Shown here: one piece after another, positions 1-7,410 of the stretch
Numbering within the stretch: the stretch's first letter is position 1
How the letters are laid out: every line of letters starts with the position of its first letter
NCBI GenBank assembly: GCA_947176655.1
Contig: CAMWRK010000021.1
Coordinates: 1-15,244 of the forward strand
Direction of reading: 5' to 3'
Origin: an uncultured Prevotellaceae bacterium
GTDB lineage: Bacteria; Bacteroidota; Bacteroidia; Bacteroidales; Bacteroidaceae
DNA length: 15,244 nt
The notes under the pieces: model-generated
Seen by the model: only the letters and a program-made list of their open reading frames with translations
What the model was told of the DNA's origin: nothing
Databases searched by the model: none
Program-made: the position numbers and the translations under genes

Positions 1-444
1 GTGCCTGGCGGCAAAAACCTGATAATCCGGTTCGCGGCGGCATCTGTCCGGTTGCGGCAAAGGGAGCGGTTCGAGCAGACGCATGACGGTATGGTGAAGG
101 TCTGTATTGAAATCAGCGAGACGCTCCCAGCGTCGTTCGCGATAAAATGGGCGGAAATCTTCCTCGTAATAGTCAAAATACGGCGTCTGCCTATATGTGG
201 AGACAATAGCGTTCCAATGGCGATGCCGCCAGTTGCCGTGATCGGAAATGAGCACTTCGCCTACAGAAAGACGACCGTGAGGATTGACCACCGGCACGGA
301 CAACGCGAGTGCACCGGAAGGCGAATCTATGTAGCAACGGTTTATGGCGAGCTGCCTGCTGTAGACAACGGAAAAATCCGGCTGCACTCCCTCGCGGAGC
401 ATGCGGCTGTAATATGCTGTCGAACCTAAATATGCTGTGGTCAT
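1..444 (-). CDS. WbqC-like family protein, 5' part only (runs off window)
   Basis: The reading frame is open from ATG at 444 down to base 1: 148 codons with no stop, so the C-terminal part lies outside the window. The translation has the WbqC-family hallmarks: an N-terminal TAYLGSTAYYSRM segment, then an ISDHGNWRHRHWNAI block at about residues 76-90 and a TPYFDYYEEDFRPFY block at about 95-109. These are typical of the short WbqC-like proteins common in Bacteroidales, which are about 200 residues long. The biochemical function is not established; the family name comes from O-antigen loci, so a sugar-modification role is only a guess. The gene diverges from the GNAT gene and has its own promoter match directly in front of the ATG. 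Other frames here encode only short, composition-driven ORFs. Family assignment is fairly sure; function is not. Confidence 0.8.
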   Translation of the reverse strand, partial: MTTAYLGSTAYYSRMLREGVQPDFSVVYSRQLAINRCYIDSPSGALALSVPVVNPHGRLSVGEVLISDHGNWRHRHWNAIVSTYRQTPYFDYYEEDFRPFYRERRWERLADFNTDLHHTVMRLLEPLPLPQPDRCRREPDYQVFAARH

Positions 445-448
445 AAAG

Positions 449-479
449 CAAATTTATGACATTCTATCTCTGTTACAAA
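449..479 (-). promoter_or_regulatory. Bacteroidota-type promoter for the WbqC-like gene
   Basis: Read on the minus strand, TTTG (479-476) is followed by exactly 19 bases and then TAAATTTG (456-449). This is a full match to the Bacteroidota primary-sigma consensus (-33 TTTG, -7 TAnnTTTG). Only four bases separate the -7 element from the ATG at 444, so transcription should begin at or next to the start codon. Confidence 0.6.
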
Positions 480-561
480 GAGAATAGCGTCTTTTTGTCC
501 GTCACCGTACCATTATTCGTTAAAAATGACACGCGAGGAAATCAAATTCAAAGAAAATGAG

Positions 562-569
562 TATCTTTG
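562..569 (+). promoter_or_regulatory. -7 element of the promoter for the GNAT-parE-coaD-protease-ybeY run
   Basis: TATCTTTG matches the Bacteroidota -7 consensus TAnnTTTG. It lies 34 bases before ATG 604, giving a short leader. No TTTG is seen at the matching -33 distance, so the promoter may be weak or assisted. Its position argues against translation from the upstream in-frame ATG at 526. No comparable element was found in the short gaps before parE or ybeY. Confidence 0.45.
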
Positions 570-603
570 TGCACATAATATACCTAAGTTAGGAACACAT
601 TGT

Positions 604-1776
604 ATGTCTGAACTCTGCATCAAACGCATCACCACAAAAAGCGAACTGAAAGACTTTATCCGTTTCAACTACCGCCTCTATAAGGACAGTCCGTATGCCG
701 TACCTGATTTCATGGAGGATACGCTCGATACTTTTGACCACAACAAGAATGCCGCTTTTGAATTTTGCGAGGCAGACTACTTTCTGGCCTATCGGGACGG
801 CAAGATTGTCGGACGCGTGGCAGCCATAATAAACAGCAGGAGTAACAGCAAGTGGAACACACGCATAGTGCGCTTCGGGTGGATAGACTTCGTGGACGAC
901 ATGGAAGTGAGCCGCAAACTTCTGGAAACCGTCGAGGACTGGGGCAAGGTGCGCGGCATGGACACTATCGTAGGCCCGATGGGATTCACCGACATGGATC
1001 AGGAGGGCATGCTGTTCGAAGGGTACGACAAGCCGGGAAACATGTACACCATATACAACTATCCTTACTACAATGATCACATGAAAGCTCTGGGGTATGA
1101 GGCAGATGCCGTGTGGGTGGATCGTACCATCTGCATACCCAAACCGGAAGGAGAACATGCCGCCAACCAGCAGAAGTTCTTCCGTGTGGCCAAACTGGTG
1201 CAGGACAGGTACGGATTCAAGGTGCACAAGTTCAAATCCAAACGGGAACTCCGTAAAAGCGGATATGCGCTCAAACTGTTCGAGATAATAAACATAGCCT
1301 ATCAGAATCTGTACGGATACAGCACCATGACGCGCAGACAGATGGAACAATACGTGGACACATACATGCCGTTCATCGACCACAGGCTGATTGCTGTGGT
1401 GGACAACAAGGACGGTATGCCGGTAGCGGTAGGTATATGTATGCCCAACCTGACAAAAGCCATACAGAAGGCCCAAGCCAGACTGTTTCCATTCGGATGG
1501 TGGCACATGCTCAAAGCTTTGTACTGGAAGAAGAGCAACGTTCTGGATCTTCTGCTGATAGGTACATTGCCGGAATATCAGGACACGGGATGTATAAGCC
1601 TGCTGTTCGCAGACCTGATTCCTACGGCACAGGAAATGGGCTTCGACACCGCGGAATGCTGTCCGCAGCTGGAGACAAACAGTAAGGCTCTGAGCGTATG
1701 GCGTTCGCTGGACAGCGAGATAACCAAAAGAAGGCACACCTGGAAAAAGGCCATAGAGAACAACAAGGTAAAATAA
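604..1776 (+). CDS. Large GNAT-fold N-acetyltransferase-like protein
   Basis: This 390-residue protein starts with MSELCIKRITTK. It belongs to a Bacteroidales-common group of long GNAT-like proteins of unassigned substrate. Visible features are an N-terminal block with YFLAYRDGKIVGRVAAI (strand pair of an acetyltransferase fold), a conserved central IVGPMGFTDMDQEGML segment followed by a Tyr-rich stretch, and a C-terminal LLIGTLPEYQDTGCISLLF segment. The QDTGCI part of that last segment is a degenerate version of the acetyl-CoA-binding Q/RxxGxA loop. It is followed by ETNSKALSVWRSL. An in-frame ATG at 526 would add 26 residues, but the likely promoter (562-569) lies downstream of it, so 604 is preferred. 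The gene is first in a five-gene same-strand run; parE follows after 46 bases. Fold call is moderate to good; the acetylated substrate is unknown. Confidence 0.75.
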   Translation: MSELCIKRITTKSELKDFIRFNYRLYKDSPYAVPDFMEDTLDTFDHNKNAAFEFCEADYFLAYRDGKIVGRVAAIINSRSNSKWNTRIVRFGWIDFVDDMEVSRKLLETVEDWGKVRGMDTIVGPMGFTDMDQEGMLFEGYDKPGNMYTIYNYPYYNDHMKALGYEADAVWVDRTICIPKPEGEHAANQQKFFRVAKLVQDRYGFKVHKFKSKRELRKSGYALKLFEIINIAYQNLYGYSTMTRRQMEQYVDTYMPFIDHRLIAVVDNKDGMPVAVGICMPNLTKAIQKAQARLFPFGWWHMLKALYWKKSNVLDLLLIGTLPEYQDTGCISLLFADLIPTAQEMGFDTAECCPQLETNSKALSVWRSLDSEITKRRHTWKKAIENNKVK

Positions 1777-1822
1777 CCTACGGCGGCACACAGAGAAGCT
1801 ACACACATACTACCTAAACACC

Positions 1823-3841
1823 ATGGAAGAGAGCAAGGAGACAAACTCTGAAAACATAATTTACGACGAGGCGAACATACGCCACCTGTCGGACATGGAA
1901 CATGTACGAACCAGACCGGGTATGTACATAGGCCGTCTGGGCGACGGACAACAGGCCGAGGACGGCATATATGTCCTGCTGAAAGAGGTCATAGACAACA
2001 GCATCGACGAGTTCAAGATGAACGCTGGCAAAAGAATAGAGGTTGAGATACAGGACAACCTCCGCGCATCCATACGCGACTATGGCCGCGGCATCCCGCA
2101 GGGCAAGCTGGTGGAGGCTGTCTCCATGCTGAACACGGGCGGCAAATACGACTCGAAGGCGTTCAAGAAGAGCGTAGGACTGAACGGTGTCGGTCTGAAA
2201 GCGGTAAACGCGCTGAGCAGCCATTTCGAGGCACATTCCTACAGAGATGGACAGGTAAGAAAAACGGCATTTGAAAAAGGCAATCTCATAAGCGATACAA
2301 CAGAGGCTTGCGAGGACGAAAGCGGCACATACATATATTTCGAACCGGATCCCACGCTGTTCAAGCACTACAAGTTCCGCGACGCGTTCATAGAAACGAT
2401 GCTCCGCAACTACACCTACCTGAACACGGGGCTGACAATAATGTACAACGGCAGGCGCATACACTCCAGGGACGGTCTGTCAGACCTGCTGAACGACCGC
2501 ATGGACTACGAGGCTCTCTATCCTATCTGTCATTTGCGTGGTGAGGACATAGAGATAGCCTTCACGCACACGAAACAGAACGGCGAGGAGTATTATTCAT
2601 TTGTCAACGGACAACACACGACGCTGGGCGGCACGCATCAGGCTGCGTTCAAGAAGTACATAGCCGAGGTGATAAAGGACTACTCGGGCAAAAACTATGA
2701 ATACAGCGACATACGCAACGGCATAGTCGCTGCCATAAGCATCAACATACAGGAACCTATGTTCGAGAGCCAGACAAAAGTGAAACTCGGCTCCCAGACT
2801 ACGGCTCCGGAGGGAGGTATAAGCATAGACAAGTTCATCGGGGACTTCGTAAAGGAACAGGTGGATAACTTCCTGCACAAGAACACCGACATCGCCGACA
2901 TAATACTGGCCAAGGTGCAGGAGAGCGAGAAAGTGCGCAAGGAGATGGCAGGTGTGGCGAAGAAAGCGCGCGAAATGAGCAAGAAAGCCAACCTGCACAA
3001 CCGCAAACTGAGGGACTGCAGAGTGCACCTGTCGGACACGAGAGGAACGCAACAGGAGGATTCGTGTATCTTTATCACTGAGGGCGACTCCGCCAGCGGA
3101 AGCATAACGAAAAGCCGCGACGTGAACACTCAGGCCGTATTCTCGTTGCGCGGCAAACCGTTGAACTGTTTCGGCATGACCAAGAAGGTGTGCTACGAGA
3201 ACGAGGAGTTCAATCTGTTGCAGGCCGCACTGAACATAGAGGAGGGACTGGAGGGACTGCGGTACAACAAGGTCATCGTAGCCACGGATGCCGATGTGGA
3301 CGGCATGCACATCAGATTGCTGATGATAACCTTCTTCCTGCAATTTTTCCCGGACCTGATAAAGAAAGACCACGTGTTCATACTCCAGACACCGCTGTTC
3401 CGCGTGCGAAACCGCAAAAGCAAGGTCAGCAAGAAAAAGCTGGAAGCCATAGAGAAGGAACTTGAAGCATACGACAAAGGTACCGATGCTGAAAACATAA
3501 ACATGGAGGGCACTGACACTCCGCAGCACAAACGGCATATCTCTTTCGGCAGTGATTTCGTGACACAATACTGTTACAGCGAGGAAGAACGGCAACAGGC
3601 AATAGCGGATCTGGGGCCTGATCCGGAAATAACACGATTCAAAGGTCTCGGAGAAATCAGTCCGGACGAGTTCCGCAACTTCATCGGTGCCGACATACGT
3701 CTGGAGAAGGTGACGCTGAACAAGAGCGACCAGGTGGCGGAGATGCTGGAATATTACATGGGAAAGAACACGATGGAGCGACAGAACTTCATCATAGACA
3801 ATCTGGTTATCGAAGAGGACTTTGCCGAAGACTATGAATAG
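1823..3841 (+). CDS. parE: DNA topoisomerase IV subunit B (ParE)
   Basis: ParE is the ATPase and TOPRIM subunit of topoisomerase IV, which with ParC decatenates replicated chromosomes. The 672-residue protein has the type IIA B-subunit order. The GHKL ATPase domain carries EVIDNSIDEF (E55, N59), DYGRGIP (86-92) and GLNGVGLKAVNA (119-130, ATP lid). The transducer carries QTKVKLGS (317-324, ATP-sensing Lys). The TOPRIM domain carries EGDSASGS (420-427) and DADVDG (489-494). The C-terminus has RFKGLGEISPDEF. The sequence looks closer to ParE than to GyrB, and the parE-coaD-S41 protease order is usual in Bacteroidales; paralogue choice rests on that and is fairly but not fully certain. No parC or gyrA lies in the window. 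Its last eight bases overlap the start of coaD, implying coupled translation. Isoleucine is coded mainly by ATA. Confidence 0.9.
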   Translation: MEESKETNSENIIYDEANIRHLSDMEHVRTRPGMYIGRLGDGQQAEDGIYVLLKEVIDNSIDEFKMNAGKRIEVEIQDNLRASIRDYGRGIPQGKLVEAVSMLNTGGKYDSKAFKKSVGLNGVGLKAVNALSSHFEAHSYRDGQVRKTAFEKGNLISDTTEACEDESGTYIYFEPDPTLFKHYKFRDAFIETMLRNYTYLNTGLTIMYNGRRIHSRDGLSDLLNDRMDYEALYPICHLRGEDIEIAFTHTKQNGEEYYSFVNGQHTTLGGTHQAAFKKYIAEVIKDYSGKNYEYSDIRNGIVAAISINIQEPMFESQTKVKLGSQTTAPEGGISIDKFIGDFVKEQVDNFLHKNTDIADIILAKVQESEKVRKEMAGVAKKAREMSKKANLHNRKLRDCRVHLSDTRGTQQEDSCIFITEGDSASGSITKSRDVNTQAVFSLRGKPLNCFGMTKKVCYENEEFNLLQAALNIEEGLEGLRYNKVIVATDADVDGMHIRLLMITFFLQFFPDLIKKDHVFILQTPLFRVRNRKSKVSKKKLEAIEKELEAYDKGTDAENINMEGTDTPQHKRHISFGSDFVTQYCYSEEERQQAIADLGPDPEITRFKGLGEISPDEFRNFIGADIRLEKVTLNKSDQVAEMLEYYMGKNTMERQNFIIDNLVIEEDFAEDYE

Positions 3842-4301
3842 AGCCGTATTCCCCGGATCCTTCGATCCCTTTACCATAGGACATGCCAACCTGGTGGACA
3901 GAGCCGGCAAACTGTTCGATGAGATTATCGTCGCAGTAGGGTGCAACGAACACAAGGCCGGGTGGTTGCCTGTAGACGAGCGAGTGCGGGCATTGAGAGA
4001 ATACTACATAGGACGGACTGGCATACGGGTGGAAAGTTACTCAGGGCTTACCGTAGACTTCGCACAAGCTGAGGGTGCGGCGTTCATATTACGCGGCGTG
4101 CGTTCGGTAAAGGACTATGAATACGAACTTGGCATAGCGGAAATAAACAGGAGGCTGGCGGACATAGAGACAGTGGTGCTGATGGCAGATCCGTGCATCT
4201 CCGACATTTCAAGCAGTGCGTTGCGCGAGCTCCATAACTTCGGACGCGACATATCACCGTGGATTCCACAAGGACTTAATTACAGAATAGAACCAACATG
4301 A
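3834..4301 (+). CDS. coaD: Phosphopantetheine adenylyltransferase (CoaD)
   Basis: CoaD transfers AMP from ATP to 4'-phosphopantetheine, the penultimate step of coenzyme A synthesis in the cytoplasm. The 155-residue product matches the usual family length (about 155-165). It shows the nucleotidyltransferase signature FPGSFDPFTIGH near the N-terminus, RGVRSVKDYEYELGIAEINR in the middle, and ISDISSSALRE near the end, which is the family's ISSTxIRE-type motif. I chose ATG 3834, inside the end of parE (shared ATGAATAG), because FPGSF then starts five residues in, as usual; a TTG at 3822 would add four residues without support. Its stop overlaps the next gene by four bases (ATGA). Function is confidently assigned. 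Confidence 0.95.
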   Translation: MNRAVFPGSFDPFTIGHANLVDRAGKLFDEIIVAVGCNEHKAGWLPVDERVRALREYYIGRTGIRVESYSGLTVDFAQAEGAAFILRGVRSVKDYEYELGIAEINRRLADIETVVLMADPCISDISSSALRELHNFGRDISPWIPQGLNYRIEPT

Positions 4302-5866
4302 AGAAGATATTTTCCATTATCCTCGTTCTGTTCATCTGCCTGACTACGGCACACGGACAGAAGAACATAGACGCGCAGATGCGCAAGTTGCTGATATCCA
4401 CAATGACCATCAATGACCAGTATGTGGACTCCGTAGATACGGAAAAGCTTGTGGAGGATGCCATACGCGGCATGCTGGAGAAACTGGATCCGCATTCGGC
4501 ATACAGTACTCCCGAACAGACCAAAAGGCTTAACGAGCCTTTGAACGGTTCTTTCGACGGCATAGGTATACAGTTCAACCTGCTGGACGATACGTTGATG
4601 GTAATACAGACCATAACGGGCGGACCTGCGGAGAAAGCCGGCATAATGGCAGGGGACCGCATCATCACAGCAGGAGATACGGCCATATCCGGAGTGAAGA
4701 TGCCACAGGAAGATGTGATGAAGAAACTGCGCGGACCGCGCGGTACAAATGTAAAACTATGCATAATGCGCGAAGGCATAGACGAGATGATATATATAGA
4801 TGTAACGCGCGACAAGATTCCTCTAAACTCCGTGGATGCAGCTTTCATGGTAACGCCGTGGACTGGTCTGATACGTTTCAGCAACTTCGCTGTGACGACC
4901 CACGATGAAGTGGTAGAGGCCATCAACAAGCTCAAGAAGCAGGGAATGCAGAATCTTATCCTTGATCTGACACAGAACGGTGGAGGATACCTGCAGGCTG
5001 CTGCGGAAATAGCCGGAGAGTTCCTTACGGAAGACGATATGATAGTATACACCAAAGGCAGAGCCTATCCTCCGCAGTACTTCCGCAGCAAAGGCGGCAA
5101 CGCCTTCAGCAAAGGCAAAGTGACAGTACTTGTCGACGAGTACACTGCATCGGCTGCCGAAATCCTGGCAGGGGCGATACAAGACCAGGACAGAGGCATC
5201 ATCGTGGGTCGGCGCACTTTCGGCAAAGGACTTGTGCAGCGTCCCATAAACCTTCCAGACGGCAGCATGATACGCCTGACCATATCGCAATACTATACTC
5301 CCAGTGGCCGTTGCATACAAAAGCCTTACGAAAAGGGGAAAGAAAAAGAGTATCACATGGATGTCATAAACCGATTCAACAAAGGAGAACTGACAAATGC
5401 CGACAGCATACACTTCCCCGACTCACTGAAATACCAGACTCTGCGCAAAGGGCGTACCGTATATGGAGGAGGAGGAATAATGCCTGACTACTTCGTTCCG
5501 CTGGACACAACCAAAAACACCGCGCTGTACCGTAAAATAATGGCAAAGCGCCTACCCGTAAACGAGAACCTGAGATATCTGGCCAAACACCGTGCCGAAC
5601 TGACAGGGAAGTTCCCCGACTTCAAGAGTTTCCGAAGCAGCTACAAAGTGCCGGAGGAACTGATAGACAATATCTACAGCGAGGCCGGAGAATCGCTGAC
5701 AAAAAACGTCACGAAGGAAGAGAAAGACAAAACCACGGCTCTGCTCAAACGCATACTGACGGCACTCACTGCACGCGACATGTGGGGCATGGACGAATAC
5801 TTTGCCATCATATATGAAGACGACGACATTGTGAAAAAGGCCGTACAACTCATGGAGGAAGAATAG
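4298..5866 (+). CDS. Carboxy-terminal processing protease, S41 family (CtpA/Prc type), secreted
   Basis: This is a serine protease that cleaves exported proteins, likely in the periplasm. The 522-residue protein begins with a clear signal peptide (MKKIFSIILVLFICLTTAHG, cleavage near residue 20). A PDZ domain follows (about residues 85-165, GIGIQF then GGPAEKAGIMAGDRI). The S41 catalytic domain contains LILDLTQNGGG (220-230), EYTASAAEIL with the expected nucleophile Ser285, and TFGKGLVQ with the expected general-base Lys310, so the Ser-Lys dyad looks intact. The C-terminal about 180 residues (EYHMDVINRF onward) form the charged tail usual in Bacteroidales members. The start overlaps the coaD stop (ATGA), so translation is probably coupled. 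Specific substrates cannot be inferred. Confidence 0.92.
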   Translation: MKKIFSIILVLFICLTTAHGQKNIDAQMRKLLISTMTINDQYVDSVDTEKLVEDAIRGMLEKLDPHSAYSTPEQTKRLNEPLNGSFDGIGIQFNLLDDTLMVIQTITGGPAEKAGIMAGDRIITAGDTAISGVKMPQEDVMKKLRGPRGTNVKLCIMREGIDEMIYIDVTRDKIPLNSVDAAFMVTPWTGLIRFSNFAVTTHDEVVEAINKLKKQGMQNLILDLTQNGGGYLQAAAEIAGEFLTEDDMIVYTKGRAYPPQYFRSKGGNAFSKGKVTVLVDEYTASAAEILAGAIQDQDRGIIVGRRTFGKGLVQRPINLPDGSMIRLTISQYYTPSGRCIQKPYEKGKEKEYHMDVINRFNKGELTNADSIHFPDSLKYQTLRKGRTVYGGGGIMPDYFVPLDTTKNTALYRKIMAKRLPVNENLRYLAKHRAELTGKFPDFKSFRSSYKVPEELIDNIYSEAGESLTKNVTKEEKDKTTALLKRILTALTARDMWGMDEYFAIIYEDDDIVKKAVQLMEEE

Positions 5867-5885
5867 CGTATTTTGTAAATCCGCC

Positions 5886-6326
5886 ATGATAACATTCAAC
5901 ACAATAAACACCGACATGCCGGCTCTCGACCAAGAGGCTGTATGTGCATGGATAGAGGAAGTAGCCGCATCCTACGGGAAGTCCATAGACACCATAAACT
6001 ATGTCTTTGTTGATGACGAGGAAATACTGCGCATAAACCGTCAGTTCATCGGCCACGACTACTACACAGACCACATAGGATTCGACACCAGCCACGGCAA
6101 CATCCTGTCCGGCGACACATATATATCTATTGACACCGTCCGCACCAACGCCTCTCTGTTCGGCACCGACTACTCAGAAGAGCTGCACCGTGTCATCATA
6201 CACAGCATCCTGCACCTGTGCGGCATCGCTGACAAGACACCGGCACAACGCCAACTGATGGAACAGGCCGAGAACAAGGCTCTCGCCATACTGCACCCGC
6301 TACCGAAGCAATGCCACGGCACGTAA
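5886..6326 (+). CDS. ybeY: Endoribonuclease YbeY (16S rRNA maturation / ribosome quality control)
   Basis: YbeY is a single-domain metalloprotein needed for 16S rRNA 3'-end maturation and ribosome quality control. The 146-residue product has the family layout: INYVFVDDEEILRINRQFIGHDYYTDHI in two adjacent blocks (about 37-64, the usual D..L..LN..FL..D..TDVL region), then ISIDTV and the C-terminal metal-binding region HSILHLCGIADK (106-117). H106 and H110 match the first two ligands of the canonical HGxLHLxGYDH motif. The third ligand position holds D116 instead of His. From memory this Asp is usual in Bacteroidota homologues, so it is not taken as a defect. The gene follows the protease after 19 bases and is probably last in the operon. 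Confidence 0.9.
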   Translation: MITFNTINTDMPALDQEAVCAWIEEVAASYGKSIDTINYVFVDDEEILRINRQFIGHDYYTDHIGFDTSHGNILSGDTYISIDTVRTNASLFGTDYSEELHRVIIHSILHLCGIADKTPAQRQLMEQAENKALAILHPLPKQCHGT

Positions 6327-6328
6327 AT

Positions 6329-6359
6329 TCCCGTACTTTCGAGCATACTACGGGATTTT
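6329..6359 (+). terminator. Possible weak terminator downstream of ybeY
   Basis: A seven-pair stem (T6329-A6335 with T6349-A6355, core CCCGTA/TACGGG) encloses a 13-base loop and is followed by TTTT. It begins three bases after the ybeY stop. The stem is short and the U-run is only four, so strength is doubtful; it competes with an alternative fold of the same bases. Confidence 0.35.
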
Positions 6360-6385
6360 CCACGATGATGGAAAGGTATCGTAGT
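6347..6385. other. Nested hairpin in the convergent ybeY/cvfB gap
   Basis: ACTACG (6347-6352) pairs with CGTAGT (6380-6385). Inside it, TTTCCA (6357-6362) pairs with TGGAAA (6369-6374) around a six-base loop, giving 12 pairs interrupted by a small internal loop. It overlaps the 6329-6359 hairpin, so the two are alternative folds. No U-run follows on either strand. Confidence 0.35.
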
Positions 6386-6414
6386 GTCAACAAGTTTCAC
6401 CAATCACGGCAACA

Positions 6415-6435
6415 TTCCTGTCTTTCCGACAGGAA
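6415..6435. other. Eight-pair hairpin in the convergent ybeY/cvfB gap
   Basis: TTCCTGTC (6415-6422) pairs perfectly with GACAGGAA (6428-6435) around a TTTCC loop. There is no U-run on either side, so it is not a standard terminator. It lies about mid-gap and could stop or stabilise transcripts arriving from either convergent unit. The remaining bases of this 209-base gap show no gene or promoter match. Confidence 0.35.
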
Positions 6436-6535
6436 GACTGGAGCGTCATCAAGAAGACACTATTGCAGCATCATGATTTACGTGCGCTATCGTCCAGGAA
6501 ACACAGTAAGATATTGTTTGTCAGAATAAAAAACT

Positions 6536-7390
6536 TCAACTGGCAGTATCACCCTGTACCAAGCGCAGGCCGTCCTCGGATATGGTTATCAGTCTCTGGC
6601 GGTAAAGGTCTCCGACTGCCTTCTTGAATACTTTTTTGCTGACACCGAAAGTAAGGGCTATGTCTTCTGCAGGACTTTTGTCACCCAAAGGGCAATAGCC
6701 GGCATGGTCGCGGATATAGTCCAGAAGAATGCTGCTGAAATCGTGCACGCCGTTCTGCCCGTGACGGGAAAGTGCGACATCTATCTTGCCGTCCTCGCGC
6801 ACCTTATCTATATACGCACGCACGCAATCACCGGTATGCAGGTCGCGGAACACTCCGGAATCGTATATAAGACCCGGCCAGGCGTTGTCTACAATAACCT
6901 TGAAACCGAGATCCGTCTTCTGCCACACAAGAGCCTCAACCTCATCTCCAATGCGGTATGGAGGCATGCCGTCACAAAGATAACGTTCCACCTTGGCACT
7001 GGCCATGATGCGGCTACTCTCGTCATCAAGATGTATGTGCACTATATAGCTGCGGCCTTTCACCATTTTCATCTTCTGCTCACGAAAAGGCACAAACAGA
7101 TCCTTGAGCAGTCCCCAGTTGAGAAATGCTCCGAAATTGTTGACCCATGCCACCTCAAGGAAAGCAAAGTCGCCGACCTGTGCCAGCGGTCTGCGCATGG
7201 TGGCAATGAGGCGTTCCTCCTGGTCAAGATACAGAAAAACATCAATCTCCGCATACAATGTCACATCCCCCTGCACCTCGTTGGCTGGCAGAAGTATCTC
7301 TCCATGTACCGGGCCTCCGTCCAGGTAATAGCCGAAAGGCACTTGTTTGACGACATGCAGTCTGTTTGTCTCTCCTAATTTTATTTCCAT
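6536..7390 (-). CDS. CvfB/YitL-like S1 RNA-binding protein with C-terminal winged helix
   Basis: This 284-residue cytoplasmic protein matches the length and layout of the CvfB family (conserved virulence factor B; about 280-300 residues). Two N-terminal S1-like OB domains occur at about 1-65 and 66-140, with GEILLPANEV and FGAFLNWGLLKDLFVPFREQ. A third S1-like domain lies at about 145-215 (GDEVEALVWQKTDLGFKVIV, then GLIYDSGVF). A winged-helix tail begins near 225 (DKSPAEDIALTFGVSKKVFKKAVGDLYRQ). In Gram-positive bacteria, family members bind RNA and affect virulence gene expression; the role in Bacteroidota is not defined. It is the last of three minus-strand genes, 20 bases after lolD, with no internal promoter match. 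Family assignment is good; the cellular role is inferred only. Confidence 0.85.
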   Translation of the reverse strand: MEIKLGETNRLHVVKQVPFGYYLDGGPVHGEILLPANEVQGDVTLYAEIDVFLYLDQEERLIATMRRPLAQVGDFAFLEVAWVNNFGAFLNWGLLKDLFVPFREQKMKMVKGRSYIVHIHLDDESSRIMASAKVERYLCDGMPPYRIGDEVEALVWQKTDLGFKVIVDNAWPGLIYDSGVFRDLHTGDCVRAYIDKVREDGKIDVALSRHGQNGVHDFSSILLDYIRDHAGYCPLGDKSPAEDIALTFGVSKKVFKKAVGDLYRQRLITISEDGLRLVQGDTAS

Positions 7391-7410
7391 TGCGTTACAG
7401 TAGTTATGTG

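Noticed and set aside
589..1806. 405-codon open frame antisense to the GNAT gene
   Set aside because: It mirrors the GNAT gene's codons. Its Cys/His/Val-rich composition resembles no known family, and the sense strand has clear protein features.
2597..3955. 452-codon open frame antisense to parE and the start of coaD
   Set aside because: The sense strand encodes unmistakable ParE motifs. The antisense product is compositionally odd and is explained by codon bias that avoids stops on the other strand.
6170..6403. Minus-strand ORF beginning MVKLVDTT, a start often seen in ORFs called over tRNA genes
   Set aside because: I looked for acceptor, anticodon and T-arm pairing around 6300-6440 and found no cloverleaf or GGTTCRA-type T-loop, so no tRNA is called.
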